Part shown: positions 6,841 to 15,095 of the stretch, piece after piece
Numbering within the stretch: the first letter of the stretch is position 1
Layout: every line of letters starts with the position of its first letter
Assembly (NCBI GenBank): GCA_017577925.1
Contig: PKQU01000016.1
Coordinates: 1 to 17,135, forward strand
DNA from: Bacillota bacterium
GTDB taxonomy: Bacteria > Bacillota > Bacilli > Calditerricolales > Calditerricolaceae
Reading direction: 5' to 3'
DNA length: 17,135 nucleotides
The notes under the pieces: generated by a model
Database searches by the model: none
The model's input: the letters and a program-made list of their open reading frames with translations, nothing else
Told to the model about the DNA's origin: nothing
Made by a program: the position numbers and the translations under genes

Positions 6841-7698
6841 ATGGACTTTCATAAAATGCACGGCTTGGGGAATGACTTTGTCGTTGTTGCGGCCGACCGC
6901 CTTCCCGCCGACCCTCGGGCCCTGGCCCAGGCCGTCTGTGATCGCCATTTCGGCGTCGGGGCCGACGGGCTGGTGTTTGTCCTGCCGTCCGTGCGGGCCG
7001 ACGTGGCCATGCGCATTTTCAACGCCGACGGCAGCGAGGCAGAGCAATGCGGCAACGCTGTCCGCTGCGTGGGCAAGTTTGCCTTCGAGCAGGGGCTGGC
7101 CCGGGGAACGGAGCTGACCGTGGAAACGCGCGCCGGCGTGCAGCGGATCTGGCTGGATGTGGCGGAGGGGCGCGTGTCCGCGGTGAAGGTTGACATGGGC
7201 CCGCCGGTGCTGGAGGGGCGGAGGATTCCCATCGCCGTCGACCGCGCGCCGGTGGTGGATCACCCGGTGGTGGTGGAAGGGCGGACCTTTGCCGTGACCG
7301 CGGTGTCGATGGGCAATCCCCACGCCGTCATCTTCGTCGACGACGCCCCGGCCTTTCCCGTGAACGAGTGGGGCCCGAAGCTGGAGGCGCACCCGCTCTT
7401 TCCCCAGCGCACCAACGTGGAGTTTGTCTCGGTGCGCCGGCCGGACGAGGTGGACATGCGCGTGTGGGAGCGGGGTGTCGGTCCTACGCTGGCCTGCGGC
7501 ACAGGGGCCTGCGCCACGGTGGTGGCGGGCGTGCTGACCGGTCGAACGACCCGGGCGGTGCGGGTGCACCTGGCCGGCGGGACATTGGACATTGAGTGGG
7601 ATGAACGAACCGGTCACGTGTTCATGACCGGACCCGCCCAAACCGTTTTTACGGGCACGTGGATGGGAGAAAATGGTATGGACGCAATTCGCCGTTAA
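6841..7698 (+). CDS. dapF: diaminopimelate epimerase
   Basis: Converts LL- to meso-diaminopimelate in the cytoplasm, the last step before DapL/LysA branch use for lysine and for meso-DAP cell wall peptide. The 285-residue length is normal. Both catalytic thiols are present: Cys70 in NADGSEAEQCGNAVR (61-75) and Cys219 in ACGTGACAT (218-226). They are the acid/base pair of this cofactor-independent racemase fold. The N-terminus MDFHKMHGLGNDFVVV is typical. ATG 6841 is chosen over TTG 6817 and ATG 6823 because of the family N-terminus and GGGCAGG (6825-6831) at 9 bases. It has a strong promoter of its own. In B. subtilis, as far as I recall, dapF is not next to yicC, so this placement is a lineage-specific arrangement. 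Confidence 0.96.
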   Translation: MDFHKMHGLGNDFVVVAADRLPADPRALAQAVCDRHFGVGADGLVFVLPSVRADVAMRIFNADGSEAEQCGNAVRCVGKFAFEQGLARGTELTVETRAGVQRIWLDVAEGRVSAVKVDMGPPVLEGRRIPIAVDRAPVVDHPVVVEGRTFAVTAVSMGNPHAVIFVDDAPAFPVNEWGPKLEAHPLFPQRTNVEFVSVRRPDEVDMRVWERGVGPTLACGTGACATVVAGVLTGRTTRAVRVHLAGGTLDIEWDERTGHVFMTGPAQTVFTGTWMGENGMDAIRR

Positions 7699-7750
7699 GT
7701 TTGACTACGACCGTGTTTTCTCGCTCTTTCTCACGATTGCACGCTTCTCC

Positions 7751-7779
7751 TTGTGCTTCGCGCCCGTTTTGTCTACAAT
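7751..7779 (+). promoter_or_regulatory. predicted promoter of the yicC-remA-gmk-rpoZ operon
   Basis: TTGTGC (7751-7756) and TACAAT (7774-7779) with a 17-base spacer; the -10 matches 5/6 and the -35 4/6. Transcription near 7786 would leave about 15 bases before the yicC start, enough for the GGAAGGG at 7788-7794. It is the only clear promoter before the housekeeping cluster. Confidence 0.65.
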
Positions 7780-7800
7780 AAGGACGTGGAAGGGATGACC

Positions 7801-8679
7801 ATGATCCGCAGCATGACGGGATACGGGCGCGGTCAAGGGCGCGCCGAGGGTTTTGCCTTTTCCGTTGAAATCCGCACAGTCAACCATCGATTTTGCGAGA
7901 TCGCCGTGCGCATGCCCCGCGAGTTCCTTTTTGCCGAAGAGGCGATCAAGCGCGCCGTGCAGCGCCATGTGGCGCGCGGCCGTGTCGATGTCTATGTTTC
8001 CGTGACGACGGACGGGACGGTTCCGCGCACCGTGTCGGTGGACTGGGGCCTCTTGCACGGTTTCCGTGCCGCCATCGACGCCGTGCGGGACGCCTTGGGG
8101 CTTGAGGAGCGGTTGACGCTGCGCGACGTGCTGGCGCTGTCCGACGTGTTCGTCATCGGGGAGAGCGCCCTCGACGGCGAGCGCGTGCTTCCGGCGCTGT
8201 TGGCGGCGGTGGATGAGGCCGCGCGCGCCGTGCGGGCAATGCGCGAAGCGGAAGGGGCGCAGCTGGCCGCAGACCTGGAGCGGCGCGTGGCCCGCGTGGA
8301 ATCGCGGATCGACGCCATTGCGGCGCGGGCGCCGGAAGCGATTGCGAACTACCGCCATCGCTTGGAAAACCGCGTGCGCGAGTTGCTGGCCGATGCCGCA
8401 GTGGACGAGGGACGGCTCCTGACCGAAGTGGCCCTCTTTGCGGAACGGACCAACGTGGAAGAGGAGATCACCCGTCTCCGTAGCCACTGCCGGCAGTTTC
8501 GCGAGTTGATGAGACGGGACGAGCCGATCGGGCGTCAGCTCGATTTTCTCGTGCAGGAGATGAACCGCGAGATCAACACCATCGGCGCCAAGGCCAACGA
8601 CTTGGCAATCAGCCAGCTCGTGGTGGACACGAAAAGCGAGCTGGAGAAGATCCGCGAACAGGTACAGAACATCGAGTAA
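7801..8679 (+). CDS. yicC: YicC family endoribonuclease (YloC)
   Basis: A 292-residue cytoplasmic protein of the YicC/YloC family, which E. coli work has linked to RNA cleavage and small-RNA turnover. The N-terminal domain opens with the signature MIRSMTGYGRG and continues with EIRTVNHRFCEI. The C-terminal DUF1732 part carries ERTNVEEEITRLRSH, then LDFLVQEMNREINTIGAKAN and an end rich in E, K and Q. Two ATG codons are possible; 7801 is preferred because GGAAGGG (7788-7794) lies 6 bases before it but touches ATG 7795. The gene heads the conserved series yicC-remA-gmk-rpoZ, 18 bases before remA. The exact RNA targets in Bacillota are not known to me. Confidence 0.94.
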   Translation: MIRSMTGYGRGQGRAEGFAFSVEIRTVNHRFCEIAVRMPREFLFAEEAIKRAVQRHVARGRVDVYVSVTTDGTVPRTVSVDWGLLHGFRAAIDAVRDALGLEERLTLRDVLALSDVFVIGESALDGERVLPALLAAVDEAARAVRAMREAEGAQLAADLERRVARVESRIDAIAARAPEAIANYRHRLENRVRELLADAAVDEGRLLTEVALFAERTNVEEEITRLRSHCRQFRELMRRDEPIGRQLDFLVQEMNREINTIGAKANDLAISQLVVDTKSELEKIREQVQNIE

Positions 8680-8697
8680 GCGGACGGGGGATTTAGG

Positions 8698-8970
8698 ATG
8701 GGCATTCGTTTGGTCAACATCGGATTTGGGAACATCGTTAACGCCAACCGCATCGTCTCGATTGTCAGTCCGGAGTCGGCACCCATCAAGCGCATCATCC
8801 AGGAGGCACGCGACAAGGGGATGCTGATTGACGCCACCTACGGTCGCCGCACCCGGGCGGTGATTATTACCGACAGCGAACATGTGATCCTGTCGGCGGT
8901 GCAGCCCGAAACCGTTGCCCAGCGCCTCCTCGGAGGGCAGCAGAACAAGGACGAGGAGGGGGTTGAGTGA
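8698..8970 (+). CDS. remA: RemA family DNA-binding regulator (DUF370)
   Basis: A 90-residue member of the RemA family. In B. subtilis RemA forms oligomeric rings that bind repeated sites in DNA and activates matrix and osmoprotection genes. The whole family pattern is present: MGIRLVNIGFGNIVNANRIV at 1-20, SPESAPIKRIIQEA at 24-37, and DATYGRRTRAVIITDS at 45-60. Arg18, Arg50 and Arg51, which I recall as DNA-contacting residues in B. subtilis RemA, are all present. ATG 8698 follows a GGGGGA a few bases upstream. It lies directly before gmk, the usual position in Bacillota. A biofilm role in this organism is not shown; the family is also found where no biofilm genes are known. Confidence 0.95.
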   Translation: MGIRLVNIGFGNIVNANRIVSIVSPESAPIKRIIQEARDKGMLIDATYGRRTRAVIITDSEHVILSAVQPETVAQRLLGGQQNKDEEGVE

Positions 8971-9028
8971 ACCGCTGACAGAAACGAGGTTGCGAGCGAA
9001 GGAACCCGACGGAGAAGGAGAGCGCGAC

Positions 9029-9646
9029 ATGAACGCGGAGAAAGGTTTGCTCATTGTCTTGTCTGGCCCTTCGGGCGTTGGCAAGGGAACCGTGTGTGCG
9101 GCACTGCGGAAGCTTTGCCCAAATCTCGTCTATTCCGTGTCGGCTACCACTCGCCCGCCCCGCCCCGGGGAACAGGAGGGGGTCAACTATTTTTTTAAGA
9201 CGAGGGAAGAGTTTGAGCGCATGATCGAGCAGGGTGAGCTGCTCGAGTGGGCGGAGTACGTCGGCAACTATTATGGCACGCCGCGCCGCTTTGTCGAAGA
9301 GATGTTGGCGCAAGGAAAGGACGTGCTCCTGGAAATCGAGGTCCAGGGCGCCATGCAGGTGAAACGCCAGTTTCCCGACGGCGTGTTCATTTTCCTGGTG
9401 CCGCCGTCGATGGAGGAGTTGCGGCGACGCATCCACGGTCGCGGAACGGAAGGAAGCGGGGCCATCACCGAGCGTTTGGAGACGGCGCGCGCCGAGCTGG
9501 CCATGATGGCCGAATACGACTACGTGGTCGTCAACGACAGCGTCGAGCATGCCTGCGAGCGCATTCGGGCCATCGTGACGGCGGAACATTGCCGCCGTGA
9601 CCGCTTGATGCCACTCTACCAGAAGTTGCTTGCGGAGGGGAACTAG
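9029..9646 (+). CDS. gmk: guanylate kinase
   Basis: Phosphorylates GMP to GDP with ATP, essential for guanine nucleotide supply. The 205-residue protein has the P-loop GPSGVGKGT at 13-21. The GMP-binding region includes SATTRPPRPGEQEGVNYFF and then EWAEYVGNYYGTP. The lid region has RRRIHGRGTE. The frame is open further left to 8915, but that part overlaps remA and has no family similarity. ATG 9029 has GGAGAAGGAG (9011-9020) at 8 bases. rpoZ begins two bases after the stop codon. Confidence 0.97.
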   Translation: MNAEKGLLIVLSGPSGVGKGTVCAALRKLCPNLVYSVSATTRPPRPGEQEGVNYFFKTREEFERMIEQGELLEWAEYVGNYYGTPRRFVEEMLAQGKDVLLEIEVQGAMQVKRQFPDGVFIFLVPPSMEELRRRIHGRGTEGSGAITERLETARAELAMMAEYDYVVVNDSVEHACERIRAIVTAEHCRRDRLMPLYQKLLAEGN

Positions 9647-9648
9647 CC

Positions 9649-9855
9649 GTGCTGTACCCGTCGATTGACAAGCTCATGGAGCGGATCAACAGCAAGTACA
9701 CGCTGGTGACGGTTGCGGCCAAGCGGGCACGCCAGCTGAAGGAGCGGGAAAAGCCGCTCGTGGAAGAGCCGTATTCGGCGAAACCGGTGGGCGTGGCCCT
9801 CGAGGAAATTGAGGCTGGCCGCGTCACCGTCGCCGATGACACCAACGGCGCGTGA
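9649..9855 (+). CDS. rpoZ: RNA polymerase omega subunit
   Basis: A 68-residue subunit that helps assemble and stabilise beta-prime of RNA polymerase. The conserved core is PSIDKLMERINSKYTLVTVA (4-23) followed by AKRARQL. The C-terminal part is short and acidic and ends VTVADDTNGA. The GTG start at 9649 lies two bases after the gmk stop, with GGAGGGG inside the end of gmk as ribosome binding site, so translation of the two is probably coupled. Its stop codon TGA contributes the first two bases of a terminator stem. In the Bacillota the gene sits between gmk and coaBC as here. Confidence 0.95.
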   Translation: MLYPSIDKLMERINSKYTLVTVAAKRARQLKEREKPLVEEPYSAKPVGVALEEIEAGRVTVADDTNGA

Positions 9856-9884
9856 CAACCTGGTTGGGCAGGTTGTCTTTTTTT
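9854..9884 (+). terminator. strong intrinsic terminator starting inside the rpoZ stop codon
   Basis: GACAACCTG (9854-9862) pairs perfectly with CAGGTTGTC (9869-9877), nine base pairs, with a six-base loop and seven T residues (9878-9884). The first two stem bases are the last two of the rpoZ TGA. coaBC starts 19 bases after the T-run with no promoter in between, so it must be read through, or be served by a promoter inside rpoZ or gmk. Confidence 0.9.
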
Positions 9885-9903
9885 GCAAAAGGAGCGGGAT
9901 ACG

Positions 9904-11103
9904 GTGAAGGGAAAGACGATCCTTCTTGGGGTGACGGGGGGCATTGCGGCGTACAAAGCGGCGGCCCTCACCAGCCGCCTCGTGCAGCGGGGGGCCGACG
10001 TCCACGTTGTATTGACAGAAGCGGCCTCGCGCTTTGTCACGCCGCTCACCTTTCAGGCCCTGTCGCGCAACGCGGTGCACACCGACGTTCTGGACGAAAA
10101 AGACCCGCATGTCATTGCCCACATCGACCTGGCTGACCGCGCGGACCTCGTCATCGTCGCTCCGGCGACGGCCAATTTTTTGGCCAAGGCGGCCTGCGGG
10201 CTGGCCAACGATATGCTGACGGCCGTCCTCTTGGCCACGCGTGCTCCGGTTCTCATTGCCCCGTCGATGAACGTGAACATGTACCATCATCCGGCGGTGC
10301 AGGCCAATCTCGCGCGCCTGCGCGCATGGGGGTGGCACATGGTGGAGCCGGGCGAGGGGTATTTGGCCTGTGGCTGGACGGGCAAGGGACGCATGGCCGA
10401 GCCGGAGGCGATTGTCGCTGCGGCCGAGGCGATCCTGTCGCGCCAGCGCGACCTGGCCGGCCTGCGCATTCTCGTGACGGCGGGAGCGACGCAGGAATCC
10501 CTCGACCCGGTGCGGTACCTTACCAACCGTTCGACGGGCAAGATGGGGTACGCCATTGCCGAGGAGGCGGCCCGTCGAGGCGCCGAGGTGGTCCTCGTTA
10601 CCGGGCCGGTGGCACTGGAGCCGCCCGCGGGCGTGCAGGTGGTGCGCGTGACCACGGCCCAGGAGATGTATGAGGCCGTGCTAGACGCGTATCCGCAGGT
10701 CGACGTGGTGATCAAGGCGGCAGCCGTGGCCGACTACCGCCCGAGGACGGTCCACGCGCAGAAATTGAAAAAGGGCGCCGAGACCCTCGTGCTGGAGCTG
10801 GAGCGCACGCCGGACATCCTCCAGGCCCTTGGGGAGCGGAAGGCCCACCAGTTTCTCGTGGGGTTTGCCGCCGAGACGGATCGCGTAGCCGAGTATGCCC
10901 GGGAGAAGCTGCGGCGCAAAAACCTCGACATGGTCGTGGCCAACGACGTGACGCAGGAGGGAGCCGGCTTCGGGACGGACACGAACATCGTGACCATTTT
11001 CGAACGGGATGGAAGGGTCACCGAACTGCCCAAGCTCCCCAAACGCGAGGTGGCCGCACGGCTGCTCACCCTCATCGCCCAGCGCGTGCGGCGCAGCTCA
11101 TGA
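9904..11103 (+). CDS. coaBC: bifunctional CoaBC: PPC synthetase / PPC decarboxylase
   Basis: Two steps of coenzyme A synthesis: the CoaB half couples phosphopantothenate and cysteine, and the FMN-dependent CoaC half decarboxylates the product to phosphopantetheine. In this 399-residue protein CoaC covers about 1-185: GGIAAYK at 12-18, catalytic His73, the substrate-binding PSMNVNM motif with Asn123, and GYLACGWTGKGRM with Cys156. CoaB follows from about 187: LVTAGATQE at 190-198, TNRSTGKMG with Asn208, then AAAVADYRP and KLKK. GTG 9904 is chosen because AAAGGAGC (9887-9894) lies 9 bases before it; TTG 9883 would lie at the end of the terminator T-run. The stop overlaps the priA start as ATGA. 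Confidence 0.97.
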   Translation: MKGKTILLGVTGGIAAYKAAALTSRLVQRGADVHVVLTEAASRFVTPLTFQALSRNAVHTDVLDEKDPHVIAHIDLADRADLVIVAPATANFLAKAACGLANDMLTAVLLATRAPVLIAPSMNVNMYHHPAVQANLARLRAWGWHMVEPGEGYLACGWTGKGRMAEPEAIVAAAEAILSRQRDLAGLRILVTAGATQESLDPVRYLTNRSTGKMGYAIAEEAARRGAEVVLVTGPVALEPPAGVQVVRVTTAQEMYEAVLDAYPQVDVVIKAAAVADYRPRTVHAQKLKKGAETLVLELERTPDILQALGERKAHQFLVGFAAETDRVAEYAREKLRRKNLDMVVANDVTQEGAGFGTDTNIVTIFERDGRVTELPKLPKREVAARLLTLIAQRVRRSS

Positions 11104-13544
11104 TCGCCCGTGTTGTCGTCGATGTGCCCGTAGCGGCGGTGGATCGTCCGTTCGACTACACCGTTCCGCCGGCGCTCCATCCCCTGGTGCGCGTCGGCAC
11201 CCGCGTACTGGTTCCTTTTGGTCCGCGGCAGGTAACGGGGGTTGTCGTCGATGTGGACGAGGGGCCTGGGGAGCCGGACGGGGTCGGCAAGAGGCTGAAA
11301 TCCCTTTCTGCCGTGCTGGATCCCGAGCCGCCGCTGACAGAAGAGCTGGTGGCCCTGGGGGAATGGATGGCCGAAACCTACCTGTGCCCGCGGAGTGCGG
11401 CCTACCAGGCGATGCTTCCGACGGCGCTAAAAGCGCGTGCCGAAAAGCGCCTCCGCCTGCGCGGGGAGCCGCCGCCGCTTCTGGCACCATCGGCTGAGGA
11501 AGCGGCCTTCGTGGAGGCCCTCCGACGCAGGGGAGACCTTTCCTTCGATGAGGCCGTGAAGCGCTTTCCCGGCGCGGCCGGCCTCGTGCGGCGGTGGGTG
11601 GAGGACGGCATTCTCGACGTGTTCTACACCGCCGTCGACCGCGCGGGTGCGAAGACGGTGACGCGCGTCGTGCCGGCCGTGGACCCAGAGGTGCTCCGAC
11701 AGGCGCGCGACGCCCTCAATCCGCGGGCGGTGCGCCAGCGCGCCGTACTCGACGCCCTCCTGGCTTCCCCCCACCCGCCGACGCTGGCCGATCTGCTCGC
11801 CGCCACGGGAGCGCCGCGCAGTGCGGTGACGACCCTGGCGGAAAGGGGGCTGCTGCGCCTGGTGAAAACAGAGGTCTACCGCGATCCCTACGCGGCGGCG
11901 TCATTTGCCCCCTCTCCGCCGCCTCCCCTCACGGCGGAGCAAGAGGCGGCCGTCGGGCGCATCGCCGAAGCCCTGGCCTCCGGACAGCCGCACACGCTGC
12001 TCGTGCACGGCGTGACGGGCAGCGGCAAGACGGAAGTCTATCTCCAGGCCATCGCGCGTACGCTGGAAAGCGGGCGGCAGGCCATCGTCCTCGTGCCGGA
12101 GATCGCCCTCACCCCGCAGGTGGTGGAGCGCTTCAAGGGGCGCTTCGGCGCGCGGGTGGCCGTGTTGCACAGCCGCCTATCCGTCGGCGAGCGCTACGAC
12201 GAGTGGCGCAAGATTCGCCGCGGGGAAGTGGACGTGGCCGTGGGGGCCCGCTCGGCCGTGTTTGCCCCCTTTACGCGGTTGGGCCTTCTCGTCATCGATG
12301 AAGAGCACGAGACGAGCTACAAGCAGGAAGAACACCCCAAGTACCACGCCCGCGCGGTGGCCCAGTGGCGGGCCGAGCACCACGGCGCCGTCCTCGTGCT
12401 GGGGAGTGCCACGCCGTCGCTGGAAAGCTACGCCGCCAGCCGGAGCGGCCGCATCGAGCGCATTGTGCTGACCCAGCGCCCCGGCGGCGGCCGGCTGCCG
12501 GCGGTGACGGTGGTGGACATGCGCGAGGAGTTGCGCGCGGGCAACCGCTCCATGTTTAGCCGCGCGCTGCGGGCGGCGATCGAGCGGCGACTGGCCGCCG
12601 GGGAGCAGGTGGTGCTCTTTTTGAACCGCCGCGGGTACGCCACCTTTGTCCTCTGCCGTGCCTGCGGGTACGTGGCCCAGTGCCCGCACTGCGACCTGGC
12701 CCTCACCTACCATTTGGCCAATCAAACGCTGCGCTGCCACACCTGTGGCCACGCCGAACCGGAGCCGCAACGCTGTCCGAGCTGCGGAAGCCCCCACGTG
12801 CGCTACTTTGGCGTGGGGACGCAGCGCGTTGAGGAGGCGCTCGCCCGCACCTTTCCCGGCATCCGCGTCATCCGCATGGATGTCGACACCACGCGGGCCA
12901 AGGGGGCCCACGAGGCGCTCCTGGGCCGCTTTCGGCGCGGCGAGGCCGACGTGCTTTTGGGCACGCAGATGATCGCCAAGGGGCTCGATTTTCCCAATGT
13001 GACGCTTGTGGGCGTCATTACCGCCGATACCCTGCTGCGTCTGCCCGACTTCCGCGCCGCGGAGCGGACGTTCCAGCTGCTGACCCAAGTGGCCGGGCGG
13101 GCCGGGCGGGGCGGGCGGCCGGGCGAGGTGATCGTGCAAACCTATGCCCCGGACCACTACAGCATCCAACTGGCCCAGCGCCACGATTACGTCGCCTTTG
13201 CCGAACGGGAGCTGGCGGTGCGGCGCAAGGGGGAGTACCCGCCCTTTTCCCGGTTGATCCTGCTCACCCTGGTCGGGCGAGATGTCCGGGTGGTGCACAG
13301 AGCGGCCGGAGAGGTGGCCGCACGCCTTCGCCGGGCCGTGGGCGACGCGGCTCAGGTCTTGGGACCGAGCCCGTCGCCGGTGCTGCGCGTCAACGATAGC
13401 TACCGGTTCCAGTGCATGCTAAAATATAAGAATGAGTCTCTGGTAAAGCCAGCCGTCAAAGCGGTGCTGGCGGAAGTGGAGCGCGCGCTGCTTGCGCAGG
13501 GCGTCGGGATGTCGGTGGACGTTGACCCGTACGTCCTGTGGTGA
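11100..13544 (+). CDS. priA: primosomal replication-restart helicase PriA
   Basis: A 3'-to-5' DNA helicase that recognises stalled forks and D-loops and starts reloading of the replicative helicase. The 814-residue protein has an N-terminal 3'-binding/winged-helix part (1-280), Walker A GVTGSGKT at 304-311 and Walker B DEEH at 400-403. Eight cysteines form the two zinc sites inserted in the helicase (519, 522, 528, 531, 546, 549, 559, 562). The helicase motifs GTQMIAKGLDFPN and QVAGRAGRG follow. The length is typical for Bacilli and longer than the E. coli protein. ATG 11100 overlaps the coaBC stop by four bases, which implies translational coupling. Confidence 0.97.
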   Translation: MIARVVVDVPVAAVDRPFDYTVPPALHPLVRVGTRVLVPFGPRQVTGVVVDVDEGPGEPDGVGKRLKSLSAVLDPEPPLTEELVALGEWMAETYLCPRSAAYQAMLPTALKARAEKRLRLRGEPPPLLAPSAEEAAFVEALRRRGDLSFDEAVKRFPGAAGLVRRWVEDGILDVFYTAVDRAGAKTVTRVVPAVDPEVLRQARDALNPRAVRQRAVLDALLASPHPPTLADLLAATGAPRSAVTTLAERGLLRLVKTEVYRDPYAAASFAPSPPPPLTAEQEAAVGRIAEALASGQPHTLLVHGVTGSGKTEVYLQAIARTLESGRQAIVLVPEIALTPQVVERFKGRFGARVAVLHSRLSVGERYDEWRKIRRGEVDVAVGARSAVFAPFTRLGLLVIDEEHETSYKQEEHPKYHARAVAQWRAEHHGAVLVLGSATPSLESYAASRSGRIERIVLTQRPGGGRLPAVTVVDMREELRAGNRSMFSRALRAAIERRLAAGEQVVLFLNRRGYATFVLCRACGYVAQCPHCDLALTYHLANQTLRCHTCGHAEPEPQRCPSCGSPHVRYFGVGTQRVEEALARTFPGIRVIRMDVDTTRAKGAHEALLGRFRRGEADVLLGTQMIAKGLDFPNVTLVGVITADTLLRLPDFRAAERTFQLLTQVAGRAGRGGRPGEVIVQTYAPDHYSIQLAQRHDYVAFAERELAVRRKGEYPPFSRLILLTLVGRDVRVVHRAAGEVAARLRRAVGDAAQVLGPSPSPVLRVNDSYRFQCMLKYKNESLVKPAVKAVLAEVERALLAQGVGMSVDVDPYVLW

Positions 13545-13569
13545 CGGGCGCGTGAGGGGAGGACTGTTC

Positions 13570-14067
13570 ATGGCCATTCGCATGATCGTGAAGCATCCCG
13601 ATCCGCTGCTTCGCCAGGTGTCCAAACCGGTCACCAAAATTACCCCCAACGTGCTCAAGCTCCTGGACGACATGGCGGAGACGATGTACGACGCGGACGG
13701 GGTGGGGCTGGCCGCCCCTCAAGTGGGCGTGCTCAAGCGCATCATCGTCGTCGACGTGGGCGATGGACTCATCGAACTGATCAATCCGGAAATCGTGGAA
13801 ACCCGCGGTGAACAGGTGGGGCCGGAAGGGTGTCTCAGCATTCCCGGCCTGTACGGTGAGGTGCGGCGGGCGAAGTACTGCAAGGTGAAGGGCCTCAACC
13901 GTCACGGCCAGGAGATCGTCGTGGAAGGGGAAGATCTCTTGGCCCGCGCCCTCCAGCACGAGGTCGACCACCTCAACGGCCGGCTGTTCATCGACATCGC
14001 CGAGCGGCTGTACGACAAGGACGAGCTTGCCGAGCGGGACGGCGATACGGCCGACGAGGAGGCGTGA
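13570..14067 (+). CDS. def: peptide deformylase
   Basis: Removes the formyl group from the N-terminal methionine of new proteins. The 165-residue protein has all three family motifs: GVGLAAPQVG (44-53), EGCLS (86-90) and QHEVDHLNG (129-137). The metal ligands are Cys88, His130 and His134, and Glu131 is the catalytic acid. The tail after residue 150 is acidic. Length and motifs suit the short type 1 class rather than the longer type 2 enzymes of Bacilli. ATG 13570 has GGGGAGGA a few bases upstream. It is followed by fmt, which makes the formylated initiator tRNA, after three bases. Confidence 0.96.
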   Translation: MAIRMIVKHPDPLLRQVSKPVTKITPNVLKLLDDMAETMYDADGVGLAAPQVGVLKRIIVVDVGDGLIELINPEIVETRGEQVGPEGCLSIPGLYGEVRRAKYCKVKGLNRHGQEIVVEGEDLLARALQHEVDHLNGRLFIDIAERLYDKDELAERDGDTADEEA

Positions 14068-14070
14068 GCC

Positions 14071-15027
14071 GTGGGCGCGCGCATCGTGTTCATGGGCACA
14101 CCCGACTTTGCCGTGCCCAGCCTCGAGGGCCTCTTGGCTGCCGGGTACGATGTGGTGGCGGTGGTGACACAGCCCGACCGGCCGAAGGGGCGCAAGCAGA
14201 TCCTCACGCCGCCACCGGTGAAGGTGCGGGCGCAGGCGGCGGGCATCCCTGTCTTGCAGCCGCAAAAGCTGCGCGATCCGTCCGCCCTCGACGCGGTGCT
14301 CGCCTTTCGGCCTGATGTGGTGGTGACAGCAGCCTACGGGCAGATCCTGCCCAAGGCGCTCCTCGAGGCACCCCCGTGGGGCTGTTTGAACGTGCACGCT
14401 TCGCTTCTCCCCAAGTACCGCGGCGGGGCGCCGATCCACCGTGCCATCTTGAACGGGGAGACGGAGACGGGCGTGACGATCATGACCATGGTGGAAGCCC
14501 TCGACGCCGGCGACATCCTCAGTCAGGTGCGCGTGCCGATCGAGCGCACCGACACGGCCGGCACGCTGCATGACAAGTTGGCCCGTGCGGGGGCCGAGCT
14601 GCTCGTGGATACGCTGCCCCGGTGGCTGCGCGGGGAGATCCAGCCAATACCCCAGGACCACGCCCAGGCCACCTACGCCCCCAACCTGACGCGGGACGAC
14701 GAGCGCATCGACTGGACGGCGTCGGCGGAAGGGGTGTACAACCGCGTGCGCGGGCTCCATCCGCACCCGGGGGCGTACACAACGGTGGCCGGCCAGGTGC
14801 TGAAGGTGTGGTGGGGCACGCCCCGGCCCGGTCGCGCCGAGGCGCCGCCGGGGACGGTGGTGGCCGTGGAGGAGCGGGCGGTGGTCGTGGCCACGGGGGA
14901 CGGCCTCTTTGTCCTGGAAGAAGTGCAGCCGGCCGGTAAGACGCGCATGGCGGTGGAACACTATTTGCGCGGGGCCGGTCGCGGCGTGCTCATGGTCGGT
15001 ACACGACTGGGCGCCGAAACAGAATGA
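14071..15027 (+). CDS. fmt: methionyl-tRNA formyltransferase
   Basis: Transfers a formyl group from 10-formyltetrahydrofolate to initiator Met-tRNA. The 318-residue length is normal. The N-terminal Rossmann domain begins RIVFMGTPDFAVPSLEGLL. The catalytic region includes LNVHASLLPKYRGGAPI with Asn107 and His109, then the Asp of EALDAGDIL (about 142-150). The C-terminal OB-fold (about 208-310) contains RVRGLHPHPGAYT. The GTG start at 14071 has GAGGAGG inside the end of def, about 8 bases away. The 68 bases to rsmB hold nothing I can identify. Confidence 0.97.
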   Translation: MGARIVFMGTPDFAVPSLEGLLAAGYDVVAVVTQPDRPKGRKQILTPPPVKVRAQAAGIPVLQPQKLRDPSALDAVLAFRPDVVVTAAYGQILPKALLEAPPWGCLNVHASLLPKYRGGAPIHRAILNGETETGVTIMTMVEALDAGDILSQVRVPIERTDTAGTLHDKLARAGAELLVDTLPRWLRGEIQPIPQDHAQATYAPNLTRDDERIDWTASAEGVYNRVRGLHPHPGAYTTVAGQVLKVWWGTPRPGRAEAPPGTVVAVEERAVVVATGDGLFVLEEVQPAGKTRMAVEHYLRGAGRGVLMVGTRLGAETE

Positions 15028-15095
15028 GCATTGCCGACCGTACGCCCTGCGTCTGTGCGCCCGGACGCCTGAGATCGACCACGAGATAAGGGACG

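Noticed and set aside
8915..9028. N-terminal extension of gmk by 38 codons
   Set aside because: It overlaps remA in another frame, has no similarity to guanylate kinases, and the ATG at 9029 has an excellent ribosome binding site.
12177..13298. 373-codon - strand frame opposite priA
   Set aside because: Antisense shadow of the helicase domain; no motif and no start signal.
13456..14961. 501-codon - strand frame opposite def and fmt
   Set aside because: Long only because stops are rare in GC-rich DNA; the product is H/R/P-rich and the + strand genes are certain.
15028..15095. Gap between fmt and rsmB searched for a gene or promoter
   Set aside because: 68 bases with no hairpin plus T-run, no credible -35/-10 pair and no ORF with a ribosome binding site.
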